Shown here: positions 33,835 to 41,591 of the stretch, piece by piece | Layout of the letters: each line of letters opens with the position of its first letter | Position numbering within the stretch: the first letter of the stretch is position 1 | Assembly (NCBI GenBank): GCA_964242895.1 | Contig: CAXTBN010000015.1 | Location: forward strand, 1 to 47,788 | Reading direction: 5' to 3' | From: JASLDZ01 sp964242895 | Lineage (GTDB): Bacteria > Pseudomonadota > Alphaproteobacteria > Caulobacterales > Caulobacteraceae | DNA length: 47,788 nt | The notes under the pieces: generated by a model | Seen by the model: only the letters and a program-made list of their open reading frames with translations | The model's database searches: none | What the model was told of the DNA's origin: nothing | Made by a program: the position numbers and the translations under genes

Positions 33835-35233
33835 CCGCAAGGCCGCGCCGTACCTCTTCCTCGGCCAGACCACGAGCCTGTGCGAGACCTGCTACCGGCT
33901 CGTCCCCGCCAAGATCGTGGGGGAGGAGAACTGCGTCTCCTACCTCAAGCGCTGCCCCGAGCACGGAGTGCAGAAGACGCTGATCGCCGACGACCTCGCC
34001 TACTGGAAGTCGCAGCGCGACTGGGTGAAGCCCGGCGACCGTCCACTGCAGGTGCAGACGCGCACCGAGCACGGCTGCCCGTGGGACTGCGGCCTGTGCG
34101 CCGACCACGAGCAGCACTCCTGCCTCGCCATCGTGGAGATCAACGAGGCCTGCAACCTGGCCTGCCCGACCTGCTTCGCCGACAGCGGCCCGCACCGCGA
34201 GAGCCACCGTCCGCTGGCCGAGATCGAGGCCATGCTCGACGCGGTGGTGGCGAGCGAGGGCGAGCCGGACCTGGTGCAGATCTCGGGCGGCGAGCCGACC
34301 CTCCACCCGCGCTTCTTCGAGGTGCTGGACGCGGCCAAGCGCCGGCCGATCCGTCACCTGATGATCAACACCAACGGCCTGCGCATCGCGCGCGAGCCCG
34401 GCTTCGCCGAGCGGCTGGCGGCCTACATGCCGGGCTTCGAAGTCTACCTGCAGTTCGACTCGCTCCAGCGCGAGGCGCTGATGGACATCCGCGGGGCCGA
34501 CCTGTCGCGCGTGCGCGTCGAGGCGCTGGAGGCGCTGGAGCGGGCGGGGATCTCCACCACCCTGGTGGTGACGCTCAAGCGGGGCGTCAACGACGCGGAG
34601 ATCGCCGACATCATCCGCTATGCGCTGAAGTGGCGGTGCGTGCGGGGCGTCACTTTCCAGCCGATCCAGGACGCGGGGCGCAACGCGGGCTGGGAGGCCA
34701 AGCGGCATCGCATGGTGCTGACACAGGTGCGCCGCGCGGTGGCGGAGGCCGGCGTGTTCGCGCTGGAGGACCTGATCCCGCTGCCCTGCAACCCCGACCA
34801 GATCTGCATCGGCTACGGCCTGCGCGCGGGCGACGAGGTGCTGCCCATCACGCGCCTGCTGCCGCGCGAGGCCCTCGTCGACGCCGCGCCCAACACCGTC
34901 GCCTTCGAGGCCTTCCCCGAGCTGCAGCGGCGCGTGTTCGACCTGCTGTCTCTGTCGACCGTGCAGAACAACACGGAGAGCAAGCTCGGCTCGCTGCTGT
35001 GCTGCCTGCCCGACGCCGCCGTGCCGCAGGGGCTCGGCTACGAGCACACCTTCCGCGTGGTGGTGTCGAGCTTCCTCGACCGGTTCAACTTCGACCTGGG
35101 CACGGTGAAGCGCTCCTGCGTGCACTTCGTGCAGCCGGACGGGACCATCATCCCCTTCGACACCTACAACACCTTCTACCGACCGGGCGCGCCGGGATCC
35201 GCCGCCCTGGCCGAAGCGCGCGCCGTCCGGTGA
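33758..35233 (+). CDS. Radical SAM enzyme of the MJ0619/Tes (tetraether lipid synthase)-like family
   Basis: The 491-residue protein has the radical SAM motif CNLACPTC (Cys132, 136, 139) and GGEP at about 177-180 for SAM binding. Before it come a rubredoxin-like set (Cys42, 45, 59, 66) and GCPWDCGLCADHEQHSC (Cys107, 111, 114, 122), which is typical of MJ0619/Tes-type enzymes and binds an auxiliary iron-sulfur cluster. Further Cys at 344, 350, 415-416 and 454 could bind another. Known: archaeal Tes joins lipid tails through C-C bonds at unactivated carbons; bacterial homologues are mostly uncharacterised. Inference: modification of a lipid or a lipid-linked substrate, supported by the overlapping Lgt-like gene. 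The ATG lies within the upstream gene; a GTG at 33779 is an alternative and no later start exists before the first Cys set. Confidence 0.85.
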   Translation: MASASSSVISPASAAAIPSSAPPPPDRKAAPYLFLGQTTSLCETCYRLVPAKIVGEENCVSYLKRCPEHGVQKTLIADDLAYWKSQRDWVKPGDRPLQVQTRTEHGCPWDCGLCADHEQHSCLAIVEINEACNLACPTCFADSGPHRESHRPLAEIEAMLDAVVASEGEPDLVQISGGEPTLHPRFFEVLDAAKRRPIRHLMINTNGLRIAREPGFAERLAAYMPGFEVYLQFDSLQREALMDIRGADLSRVRVEALEALERAGISTTLVVTLKRGVNDAEIADIIRYALKWRCVRGVTFQPIQDAGRNAGWEAKRHRMVLTQVRRAVAEAGVFALEDLIPLPCNPDQICIGYGLRAGDEVLPITRLLPREALVDAAPNTVAFEAFPELQRRVFDLLSLSTVQNNTESKLGSLLCCLPDAAVPQGLGYEHTFRVVVSSFLDRFNFDLGTVKRSCVHFVQPDGTIIPFDTYNTFYRPGAPGSAALAEARAVR

Positions 35234-35520
35234 GCGACGGGGCGGGGAGGGGGTTCTGGGGCGCGCTGCTGGTCGCGGTGGGCGCGCTGATCGCCGTGCT
35301 CAGCGGCCTGTGCTCGCTCTCCTTCGCCGCCGGCATGCTGCGGACGGCGTTCACTGGGCCCCACGGGCCTCACGGCGCTGACGCGTTCGGCGGCCTCGTC
35401 ATGGGAGGCGTCCTGGTGGGCGTCGTCGGCGGCCTGCCGTTCGGCTGCGGCGTCGTCCTGATCATCGCCGGACGCGCCCTCATGCGCCCGACCTCCGGCC
35501 CGCCGCCGCCGCCCGAGTAG
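35230..35520 (+). CDS. Small two-helix membrane protein
   Basis: The GTG at 35230 overlaps the radical SAM stop (GTGA), giving 96 residues. Two hydrophobic segments are present: FWGALLVAVGALIAVLSGLC (with SLSFAAG following) and GGLVMGGVLVGVVGGLPFGC. A Pro-rich tail PPPPPE ends it. It matches no family I can name. The overlap indicates the same transcript as the Lgt-like and radical SAM genes, so it may be a membrane partner of that pathway. A short CCCCG/CGGGG hairpin just after the stop (35530-35545) lacks a T-run but may mark the operon end. Confidence 0.7.
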   Translation: MSDGAGRGFWGALLVAVGALIAVLSGLCSLSFAAGMLRTAFTGPHGPHGADAFGGLVMGGVLVGVVGGLPFGCGVVLIIAGRALMRPTSGPPPPPE

Positions 35521-35581
35521 CGGGTTCAACCCCGTTCGGCGGGGCGGTGCGTAGGACGTCATGTGAAGCTTGGAGGCGCAC

Positions 35582-36514
35582 ATGACGACGAACGCGAAGA
35601 CGACGGTGGGGCGCAGGACTCTGCTCGCGACCGCGGTGCTGGCGGTGGGGCTCGGCTGGGGGTCGGGCGCCCTGGCCGGCGGCCCGGGCCTCGTGGACCT
35701 GAGGGTGGTGGATCGGGAGACCGGGCGCACGCTGCCCTTCTGGCGCGCGCACGGGGAGCCGTTCGTCGCGGGCGAGCCCGGCGCGCGCTATGGCCTGCGG
35801 GTGAGCAACCGCACGGACGGCCGCGTGCTGCTGGTGCTGTCGGTGGACGGCGTGAACGTCTTCACCGGCGAGACGGCCAGGTCCAGCCAGCGCGGCTACG
35901 TGCTGAACGCGCACGAGAGCTACGACGTGAACGGGTGGCGCAAATCGGAGCAGGAGGTCGCCGCCTTCACCTTCGCGCCCCTGCCGCGGTCCTACGCCGC
36001 GCGCACGGGTCGGCCGGGCGACGTCGGCGTGATCGGCATGGCGGTGTTCCAGGAGCGCGAGCCGGTCGCGCCGTCCGAGGACGCCGAGCCCGCCCCGAGG
36101 CGGCCATGGCGAGGGCGCACGGTCGACCGCGCCATGCCGCCGCCGCCGCTGCCCCTGCCGCCGCTCAACGTGCCGCCGCCTGCGCCCCTGGCGCGCGCCG
36201 CCCCGTCCGTCGCCGCGCCGAAGGGCGCGATGTCGGAGAGTCGGAGTCCGCCGGTCGCGGACGCCTTCGCGCAGCGCCGGGACGAGAAGCTGGGCACGGG
36301 GCATGGCGCGCGCGAGGCGTCCGCCATCGTCATGGTCGATTTCGAGCGCTCGACCTCCTCTCCGGTCAGTCTCCGGCGGATCGAGTACGACACGGCGTCG
36401 AACCTGCGCGCCCGCGGCGTGACGCCGCCGGAGGAGATCGAGCACCGGCCCCGGGCCTTCCCCCTGGACTCCGGCGGGTCGGGCTTCGTTCCCGATCCGC
36501 CGCGGGGCCGCTGA
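35582..36514 (+). CDS. Exported conserved protein of unknown function
   Basis: A GGAGG site at 35572-35576 sets the ATG at 35582, giving 310 residues. The N-terminus has an RR pair and a hydrophobic stretch (VGRRTLLATAVLAVGLG) ending in ALAG, fitting Tat- or Sec-type export. The mature N-terminal domain (LVDLRVVDRETGRTLPFWRA, YGLRVSNRTDGRVLLVLSVD, GVNVFTGETA, YDVNGWRKSEQEVAAFTF, YAARTGRPGDVGVIGMAVF) is a pattern I associate with conserved proteobacterial hypotheticals. A Pro-rich hinge and a weaker C-terminal part follow. It sits just before an ECF sigma factor and could be its target or part of its signalling. That is inference. Confidence 0.7.
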   Translation: MTTNAKTTVGRRTLLATAVLAVGLGWGSGALAGGPGLVDLRVVDRETGRTLPFWRAHGEPFVAGEPGARYGLRVSNRTDGRVLLVLSVDGVNVFTGETARSSQRGYVLNAHESYDVNGWRKSEQEVAAFTFAPLPRSYAARTGRPGDVGVIGMAVFQEREPVAPSEDAEPAPRRPWRGRTVDRAMPPPPLPLPPLNVPPPAPLARAAPSVAAPKGAMSESRSPPVADAFAQRRDEKLGTGHGAREASAIVMVDFERSTSSPVSLRRIEYDTASNLRARGVTPPEEIEHRPRAFPLDSGGSGFVPDPPRGR

Positions 36515-36530
36515 GCCTTTGCCTTCGGGG

Positions 36531-36557
36531 TCGCCGGCCGGCTAGACCGGCCGGCGA
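36531..36557 (+). promoter_or_regulatory. Perfect 11-bp hairpin ending on the sigma-factor start codon
   Basis: TCGCCGGCCGG (36531-36541) and CCGGCCGGCGA (36547-36557) are exact inverted copies around a 5-base loop CTAGA. The last base is the A of the sigma gene ATG, so the structure would hide any ribosome-binding site. It could instead act as a weak terminator of the upstream gene, but no T-run follows. Confidence 0.6.
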
Positions 36558-37135
36558 TGCAGCCGGACGGGGCGAGCGACGCGGACCTGCTGGGCGCCCA
36601 CCTCGCCGGCGACCCGCACGCGTTCGCGCGCCTGTACGACCGGTACGACCAGCCCGTGTTCCGGTTCATCCGGCGCACCCTCGGGAGCGCGCACGCGGAC
36701 GCCGCGGAGGACCTGCACCAGGACACCTGGACCTCCGTGGCGAGCCACGCGGCGGGCTTCGACGCGGGCAGGGCGAGCTTTCCCGCGTGGCTGTTCACCA
36801 TCGCGCGACGCAAGGTCTGGGACCACTTCCGGCGGCGCAAGGTGGCCGTGCTGGCGTCGGCCCCGGACGAGGCGGCGGCCGCCGTCCCCGATCCCGGCCC
36901 GACGCCCCTCGACCAGGTGGAGACGCGCGAGCAGGCCGAGCGCATCGTCGCGGCGGTCGACGCCCTGCCTCTGGCGCAACGCGAGACCTTCGTCATGTTC
37001 GCCCATGCCGGTCTGTCCCTGCAGGAGGTCGCCGAGGCCACCGGCGTGGAGGTGGAGACCGCCAAGAGCCGTTTGCGCTACGCGCGCGTTACGCTCAGGC
37101 AGGCGCTGGCGGGTGAGAGGTCGGCCCATGTCTGA
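36557..37135 (+). CDS. ECF-family RNA polymerase sigma factor
   Basis: The 192-residue protein has sigma region 2 (DPHAFARLYDRYDQPVFRFI, then DAAEDLHQDTWTSVASHAAG and PAWLFTIARRKVWDHFRRRK) and region 4 (LPLAQRETFVMFAHAGLSLQ, EVAEATGVEVETAKSRLRYA), with a short variable linker between. There is no region 1.1 or 3, as expected for ECF factors. Known: such factors direct RNA polymerase to a stress or envelope regulon, usually held by a membrane anti-sigma encoded next. Here the following gene overlaps by 8 bases. No Shine-Dalgarno is visible; the start codon lies at the foot of a stable hairpin, suggesting low or regulated translation. Confidence 0.92.
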   Translation: MQPDGASDADLLGAHLAGDPHAFARLYDRYDQPVFRFIRRTLGSAHADAAEDLHQDTWTSVASHAAGFDAGRASFPAWLFTIARRKVWDHFRRRKVAVLASAPDEAAAAVPDPGPTPLDQVETREQAERIVAAVDALPLAQRETFVMFAHAGLSLQEVAEATGVEVETAKSRLRYARVTLRQALAGERSAHV

Positions 37136-38048
37136 TCCCGGCGCGCGCGATCCCCTGGACGACGCCTACGTCCGGGCGGAGGCGAGGCTCGACGACGAGT
37201 CGGCGCGCGCTGCGCGGCGTGCGCGGGTGCTCGCCGCCGTGGCGAAGACGCCGTCGGAGGCGCCGGCCCCGGCGCGGCCGGCGCCGCGTCCGCGGCGGTT
37301 CCACCCCGGCTGGGCGGCGGCGGCTGTGGTGGTGCTGAGCATCGGGGTGGCGACCACCCTCCCGAAGACGATCGCGCCTCCGCCTCCTCCGGTGCGGTCC
37401 GACACCAGTCCGCCCCCGCCGGCGGTCGCTCCGCCTGCGTCCATGCCGCCCGCAACGCCGGCGGACGGGTCGAGCCGCGCGGAGGCGCAGGCGTCGGCGG
37501 CCTCGACGGCGGAGGCCCCCGAGCGCGAGGCCCTCCGCCCGCCGCCGCCCCTGGACGTCGCGCCACCGCCGTCCGCCGTTCCGCCTCCACCGCCGCTTCC
37601 GCTCCCACCTGCCCCGGCGCCGGCGCTCGCGCCGCCGCCGCCGTCGAGCTTGGCGCCGCCGGAGCCTCCGGCTCCCGCGCCCGTGGCGAAGGCGACGGCG
37701 GACGAAGCGCTCGCCAGCTCCCCAGCGGTCGCGCGCCGCGCGGCGCCGTCACCCGCCGGGGCGTTGATTGCTCCCGTCGCCGTGAAACTCCGCGCCGCCG
37801 CCGCCGCGGGCCGCACCGCCGAGGTGAAGGCCCTGCTTGCGGAAGGAGCGCCCGTCGATGCGGCGGACCCGCACGGCGACACCGCGCTCATGGAGAGCGT
37901 CCGCGCCGGCCACGCGGCGACCGCGGCCCTCCTGCGCCGCCGCGGCGCCGATCCCGACCGCACGAACGCGGCGGGCGAGTCGGCCGCGGCCCTGGCGGGG
38001 GCCAAGGACGATCCTCAGCTCAGCCGGGCGCTGGAGTCGCCTCGTTAG
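37128..38048 (+). CDS. Membrane protein with anti-sigma-like layout, Pro-rich linker and C-terminal ankyrin repeats
   Basis: The ATG at 37128 overlaps the sigma gene. The 306-residue product has an acidic, helical N-terminal ~55 residues (DDAYVRAEARLDDESARAAR), a single transmembrane helix at about 61-78 (GWAAAAVVVLSIGVATTL), a ~140-residue Pro/Ala-rich linker and about 80 C-terminal residues with two ankyrin repeats (KLRAAAAAGRTAEVKALLAE; GDTALMESVRAGHAATAALL). Known: ECF sigma factors are commonly paired with a single-span anti-sigma whose N-terminus binds them in the cytoplasm. No zinc HxxxCxxC motif is seen. Inference: an anti-sigma or sensor whose periplasmic ankyrin repeats detect a protein ligand. 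Confidence 0.72.
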   Translation: MSDPGARDPLDDAYVRAEARLDDESARAARRARVLAAVAKTPSEAPAPARPAPRPRRFHPGWAAAAVVVLSIGVATTLPKTIAPPPPPVRSDTSPPPPAVAPPASMPPATPADGSSRAEAQASAASTAEAPEREALRPPPPLDVAPPPSAVPPPPPLPLPPAPAPALAPPPPSSLAPPEPPAPAPVAKATADEALASSPAVARRAAPSPAGALIAPVAVKLRAAAAAGRTAEVKALLAEGAPVDAADPHGDTALMESVRAGHAATAALLRRRGADPDRTNAAGESAAALAGAKDDPQLSRALESPR

Positions 38049-38127
38049 AGGCCGACGGGTCGGGTCGGGGTCTCGCCGGAGCCCCGGTGCGAGCGCGACG
38101 TCTCTCGAGCTGCGACCGGGGCCGCCG

Positions 38128-40563
38128 CTAAGCGATCGCGCGCCCCCCGGCGGCGAGCGGCGCCGCGGCCAGGAGCTTCTCGATGCGGATCGGCAGCTCG
38201 CGGACGCGAACCCCGGTGGCGTGGAACACGGCGTTCGCCACGGCCGCGTTCATGCCGACGTTGCCGAGCTCGCCGACGCCCTTGATGCCGAGGTCGTTCA
38301 CCTGCTTGTCGTCCTCCGGCAGGATCAGGATCTCGTGCTGCTGGATGTCTGCGTTCACCGGGATCAGGTACTCGGCGAGGTCGTCGTTGGTGTACTTGGC
38401 CAGGCGGCGGTCGATCTCAGTGGCCTCGTGCAGGGCGCAGGAGACGCCCCAGATCTGCCCGCCCATGAGCTGGCTGCGCGCCGCCTTGGGGTTCATCACA
38501 CGGCCGAAGGCGTAGGCGCCGGTGATCCGCGGCACGCGCACCTCGCCGGTCATCGCGTGGACGCGCACCTCGACGAACGAGGCGCCGAAGGCGAACTGGA
38601 TGCGGTCCTTCAGCTTGGCCCCGCCGGTGATGGCGGGGACGCCCTTGTAGAGCATCTGGATGCCCGTGGGCGGCGCGCCGTGGGGGATGTTCTCGGCGTA
38701 GGCCTCGATCGCGCCGTGCGACACGCGCGCCGCCGCCGTCGCCAGCGGCTCCGACCGGCCGCCCGGGCCGGCGAGGGCGCCATCGATCAGGCGCAGTCCG
38801 TGGGGATCGGCGCCGGCGAACGGGCCGCCCGTCGCCGAGACCGCGGCCTGCGCGACGCGGGCGCGGATGTCCTCGCACGCCTTGGCCACCACGTTGCACA
38901 CGCTGGCGGTGGAGTTGGAGCCGCCCGCCACCGGGGCCGGGGGAAGCTCGGAGTCGCCCACCTGCACGTCCACGCGATCCAGCGGCACGCCCAGGAGGTC
39001 GGAGGCGGTGATCGCCACCACCGTGCGCACGCCCTGGCCGATCTCGTGCGTGCCCGTCTGCACCACGGCCGAACCGCCGGGGGAGAGCGTGACCCGCGCC
39101 GTCGCGGGCGCGATCTGCGTGGGGTAGAGGGTGGAGGCGCAGCCCAGGCCGACCAGCCACTCGCCCTCGCGCATCGAGCCCGGCTTCGGGTCGCGGCGCG
39201 ACCAGCCGAACGCCTTCGCGCCCGCGTCGAAGCACGGCATCAGCTGGCGCGAGGTGTAGGGCAGGCCCTTGATGGGCTCGACCTGCGTGTCGTTCACCCG
39301 CCGCAGCTCGATCGGGTCCATGCCCAGCGCGTAGCTGAGCTCGTCCATCGCGCTCTCCAGGGCGAAGATGTACGGCGTCTCCGGCGGCGAGCGCATGAAG
39401 CCCGGCGTGTTCCGGTCGGCGTGCACGATGGTCACCTTGGAGGTGACGTTCGGGCAGGCGTAGAGGCGCGTGGAGGCGTCGGTGCCGCCCACCTTGTACT
39501 GGTCCGGCCGCGACGAGACCTCCCGGCCCTCGTGTCGCAGCGACACCAGCCGGCCGTCGCGCGTGGCGCCCAGGCGCACGTGGTGCTCGGTCTCGGCGCG
39601 GTAGGTGGCGATGGTGAAGCCCTGGTCGCGCGTGGCCTCCACCCGCACGGGCCGGCCCACGCGCTTCGCGGCCAGCGCCACGATGGCCGTGCGCTGGGTC
39701 AGGCTGCCGCGGGAGCCGAAGGCGCCGCCGATGTAGGGCGACAGGATCCGGATGTCCTCCGGCCGCATGCCCAGCTGCTCGGCGAGGCCGTACTGGAAGC
39801 CCTTCACGTTCTGGCTCGACTCCCAGACGGTCAGCTTGCCGTTCTGGAAGGCGCAGGTGGTGGTGAAGAGCTCGATGGGGTTGTGGTGCTGCGTCGGGGT
39901 GGCGTAGCGGCCCTCCACCTTGACGGGCGCCGAGGCCCAGGCGGTGGGTTCGTCGCCCACGTGCGGGTCCTCGCTCGCCGAGTCCTCGCCCTGCTTCTGC
40001 TCGCCTTCCTTGGACGATCCGCCGCCGCCCTGCTCGCCTTCGGTCGACTTTCCGCCGCCCTGCTTGGCCTTGGCCTGCTTGGCGGCCTCGGCCGCGCCGA
40101 TCTCCGTCAGGCCGGGGCTGCCGAAGGTGGCGGAGGGCCGCTCCTCCGCGTAGCCGATCTTGAGGCGGGCGGCCGCGTCGCGCGCGCCTTCGAAGCTGTC
40201 GGCCACCACCAGCGCCACGATCTGGCCGTCGTGGTGCACGCGGTCGTCCTGCATCGGCGCGATGGAGGTGCCCATGTAGCCCTTCTGGTCGAAGGTCTTC
40301 CCTGGCTGGATGGCCGCGCTGACGTTGCGGTACGTCAGCACGTCGAGCACGCCCGGCACGCGGCGCGCCTCCGTCTCGTCGATGGCGGTGATGCGCCCGA
40401 GGGCGATGTCGGAGGTGCGGAAGTAGCCGTAGGTCGGCCGGGCGACCTCCGGGTCCGAGCCATAGCGGGCCGCGCCCGTCACCTTCAGGCGGCCGTCCAC
40501 GCGGGAGGCGGGCTCGCCGATGCGGGCGGAGCGCACGGGGCTTTGCGGGTCGGACTGCGGCAT
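38128..40563 (-). CDS. paoC: Molybdenum-binding subunit of a PaoC/xanthine dehydrogenase-family oxidoreductase
   Basis: The 811-residue subunit contains SPYIGGAFGSRGSL for the molybdenum cofactor and the C-terminal LGIKGVGELGNVG with the catalytic Glu at about 765. Known: PaoC-type subunits oxidise aromatic and other aldehydes in the periplasm, passing electrons to PaoB and PaoA. A hydrophilic Gly/Lys/Glu/Ser-rich insert at about 158-204 (KQAKAKQGGG, then GEQGGGGSSKEGEQ) is unusual and makes the protein longer than E. coli PaoC (732 residues). No signal peptide is present; export would rely on the Tat signal of the 2Fe-2S partner. The stop lies 79 bases from the converging sigma/anti-sigma pair. 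The exact substrate cannot be told from sequence. Confidence 0.85.
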   Translation of the reverse strand: MPQSDPQSPVRSARIGEPASRVDGRLKVTGAARYGSDPEVARPTYGYFRTSDIALGRITAIDETEARRVPGVLDVLTYRNVSAAIQPGKTFDQKGYMGTSIAPMQDDRVHHDGQIVALVVADSFEGARDAAARLKIGYAEERPSATFGSPGLTEIGAAEAAKQAKAKQGGGKSTEGEQGGGGSSKEGEQKQGEDSASEDPHVGDEPTAWASAPVKVEGRYATPTQHHNPIELFTTTCAFQNGKLTVWESSQNVKGFQYGLAEQLGMRPEDIRILSPYIGGAFGSRGSLTQRTAIVALAAKRVGRPVRVEATRDQGFTIATYRAETEHHVRLGATRDGRLVSLRHEGREVSSRPDQYKVGGTDASTRLYACPNVTSKVTIVHADRNTPGFMRSPPETPYIFALESAMDELSYALGMDPIELRRVNDTQVEPIKGLPYTSRQLMPCFDAGAKAFGWSRRDPKPGSMREGEWLVGLGCASTLYPTQIAPATARVTLSPGGSAVVQTGTHEIGQGVRTVVAITASDLLGVPLDRVDVQVGDSELPPAPVAGGSNSTASVCNVVAKACEDIRARVAQAAVSATGGPFAGADPHGLRLIDGALAGPGGRSEPLATAAARVSHGAIEAYAENIPHGAPPTGIQMLYKGVPAITGGAKLKDRIQFAFGASFVEVRVHAMTGEVRVPRITGAYAFGRVMNPKAARSQLMGGQIWGVSCALHEATEIDRRLAKYTNDDLAEYLIPVNADIQQHEILILPEDDKQVNDLGIKGVGELGNVGMNAAVANAVFHATGVRVRELPIRIEKLLAAAPLAAGGRAIA

Positions 40564-40567
40564 GGGT

Positions 40568-41587
40568 TCAGACCTGGAGGGCGGCGGCTTGGAGCAGGGC
40601 GCGCGCCACGGTGCGGCGGCCGAGCTCCGGCTTGTAGTCGTTGCCGCCGTGGGTGACGGCGCCCGCCATGGCGGCGCGGCCGGCGGCGTGGGCGGCGGCC
40701 TCGTCGAGCTTGCGGCCCTTCAGCGCCGCCTCGGCGGCGTGGGCGCGGTGGGGGCGGTAGGCCACCCCCGCCATGCCGATGCGCGCGTCGCGCACCACGC
40801 CGTCCGGGGCGAGGTCGAGCGCCACGGCCGCCGTCGCCAGCCCGTACTCGTAGCTCTCGCGGTCGCGCACCTTCACGTAGACCGAGCGCCGGGTGTGCGG
40901 ACCCGCGGGCACGACGAAGCCGGTGATCAGCTCGCCGGGCGCCAGCACCGTCTCGCGTTCCGGCCGCTCGGGCCCGGTGTGCAGGTCCTCGAAGCGGATC
41001 GCGCGCGGGCCGGACGGGCCCAGGATCTCCACCCTCGCGTCCAGCGCCACCAGCGCCTGGGCGAAGTCCCCCGGGTAGTTGGAGATGCACCGGTCGCTGA
41101 CGCCCAGCACCGCGTGGGTGCGGTTGACGCCGCCGATGGCCGCGCAGCCGGAGCCCGGGACGCGCTTGTTGCACTGGGCGTAGTCGGTGTTGCGGAAGTA
41201 GGTGCAGCGGGTCCGCTGCAGCACGTTGCCGCCCAGGCTCGCCATGTTGCGCAGCTGGGCGGAGGCGGCCAAATGCAGGCTCTGCGCGATCACCGGGTAG
41301 TCGCGGTTGACCACCGGGTCGTCGGCCACCTGGCTCATCCGCGCCAGCGCCCCCAGCCGCAGCCCGTCCGGCCCGGCGGAGACGGCCCCGTGCTGGCGCT
41401 CCAGGTCGTTGATGTCGACCAGCCCCTGCGCCTCCCAGGAGCCCAGCTTCATGAAGTCGACGATGTTGGTGCCGCCCGCCAGGAACTGCACGGGGGCGGA
41501 GGTCGGCGGCGTGCGCGCGCCCGGCTGGGCGGCGAGCCGCACGGCGGAGGCGGCGTCGGCGGCGCGGGTGTAGCTGAAGGGGCGCAT
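40568..41587 (-). CDS. paoB: FAD-binding subunit of the PaoABC-type oxidoreductase
   Basis: The 339-residue protein belongs to the CO dehydrogenase/xanthine dehydrogenase FAD subunit family: FLAGGTNIVDFMKLG at about 35-49 and MASLGGNVLQRT at about 115-126 are the FAD loops. Cys128, Cys139 and Cys148 (CTYF ... CNKRVPGSGC) match the extra [4Fe-4S] cluster described for E. coli PaoB, which separates it from most relatives. It lies 4 bases from each neighbouring subunit gene, so the three are one operon. Known: it transfers electrons from the 2Fe-2S subunit side to FAD and on to an acceptor. Confidence 0.85.
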   Translation of the reverse strand: MRPFSYTRAADAASAVRLAAQPGARTPPTSAPVQFLAGGTNIVDFMKLGSWEAQGLVDINDLERQHGAVSAGPDGLRLGALARMSQVADDPVVNRDYPVIAQSLHLAASAQLRNMASLGGNVLQRTRCTYFRNTDYAQCNKRVPGSGCAAIGGVNRTHAVLGVSDRCISNYPGDFAQALVALDARVEILGPSGPRAIRFEDLHTGPERPERETVLAPGELITGFVVPAGPHTRRSVYVKVRDRESYEYGLATAAVALDLAPDGVVRDARIGMAGVAYRPHRAHAAEAALKGRKLDEAAAHAAGRAAMAGAVTHGGNDYKPELGRRTVARALLQAAALQV

Positions 41588-41591
41588 CGGC

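Noticed and set aside
31975..33873. 632-codon minus-strand frame opposite the GH75 and Lgt-like genes
   Set aside because: Low-complexity His/Gln/Arg composition typical of antisense frames; the plus strand shows GH75 and Lgt motifs.
35530..35545. CCCCG-TTCGG-CGGGG hairpin as an intrinsic terminator
   Set aside because: Only five base pairs and no following T-run, so it is mentioned under the adjacent gene but not called as a terminator.
37837..40656. 939-codon rightward frame opposite the molybdenum subunit
   Set aside because: Antisense reading of a well-supported gene with intact cofactor motifs.
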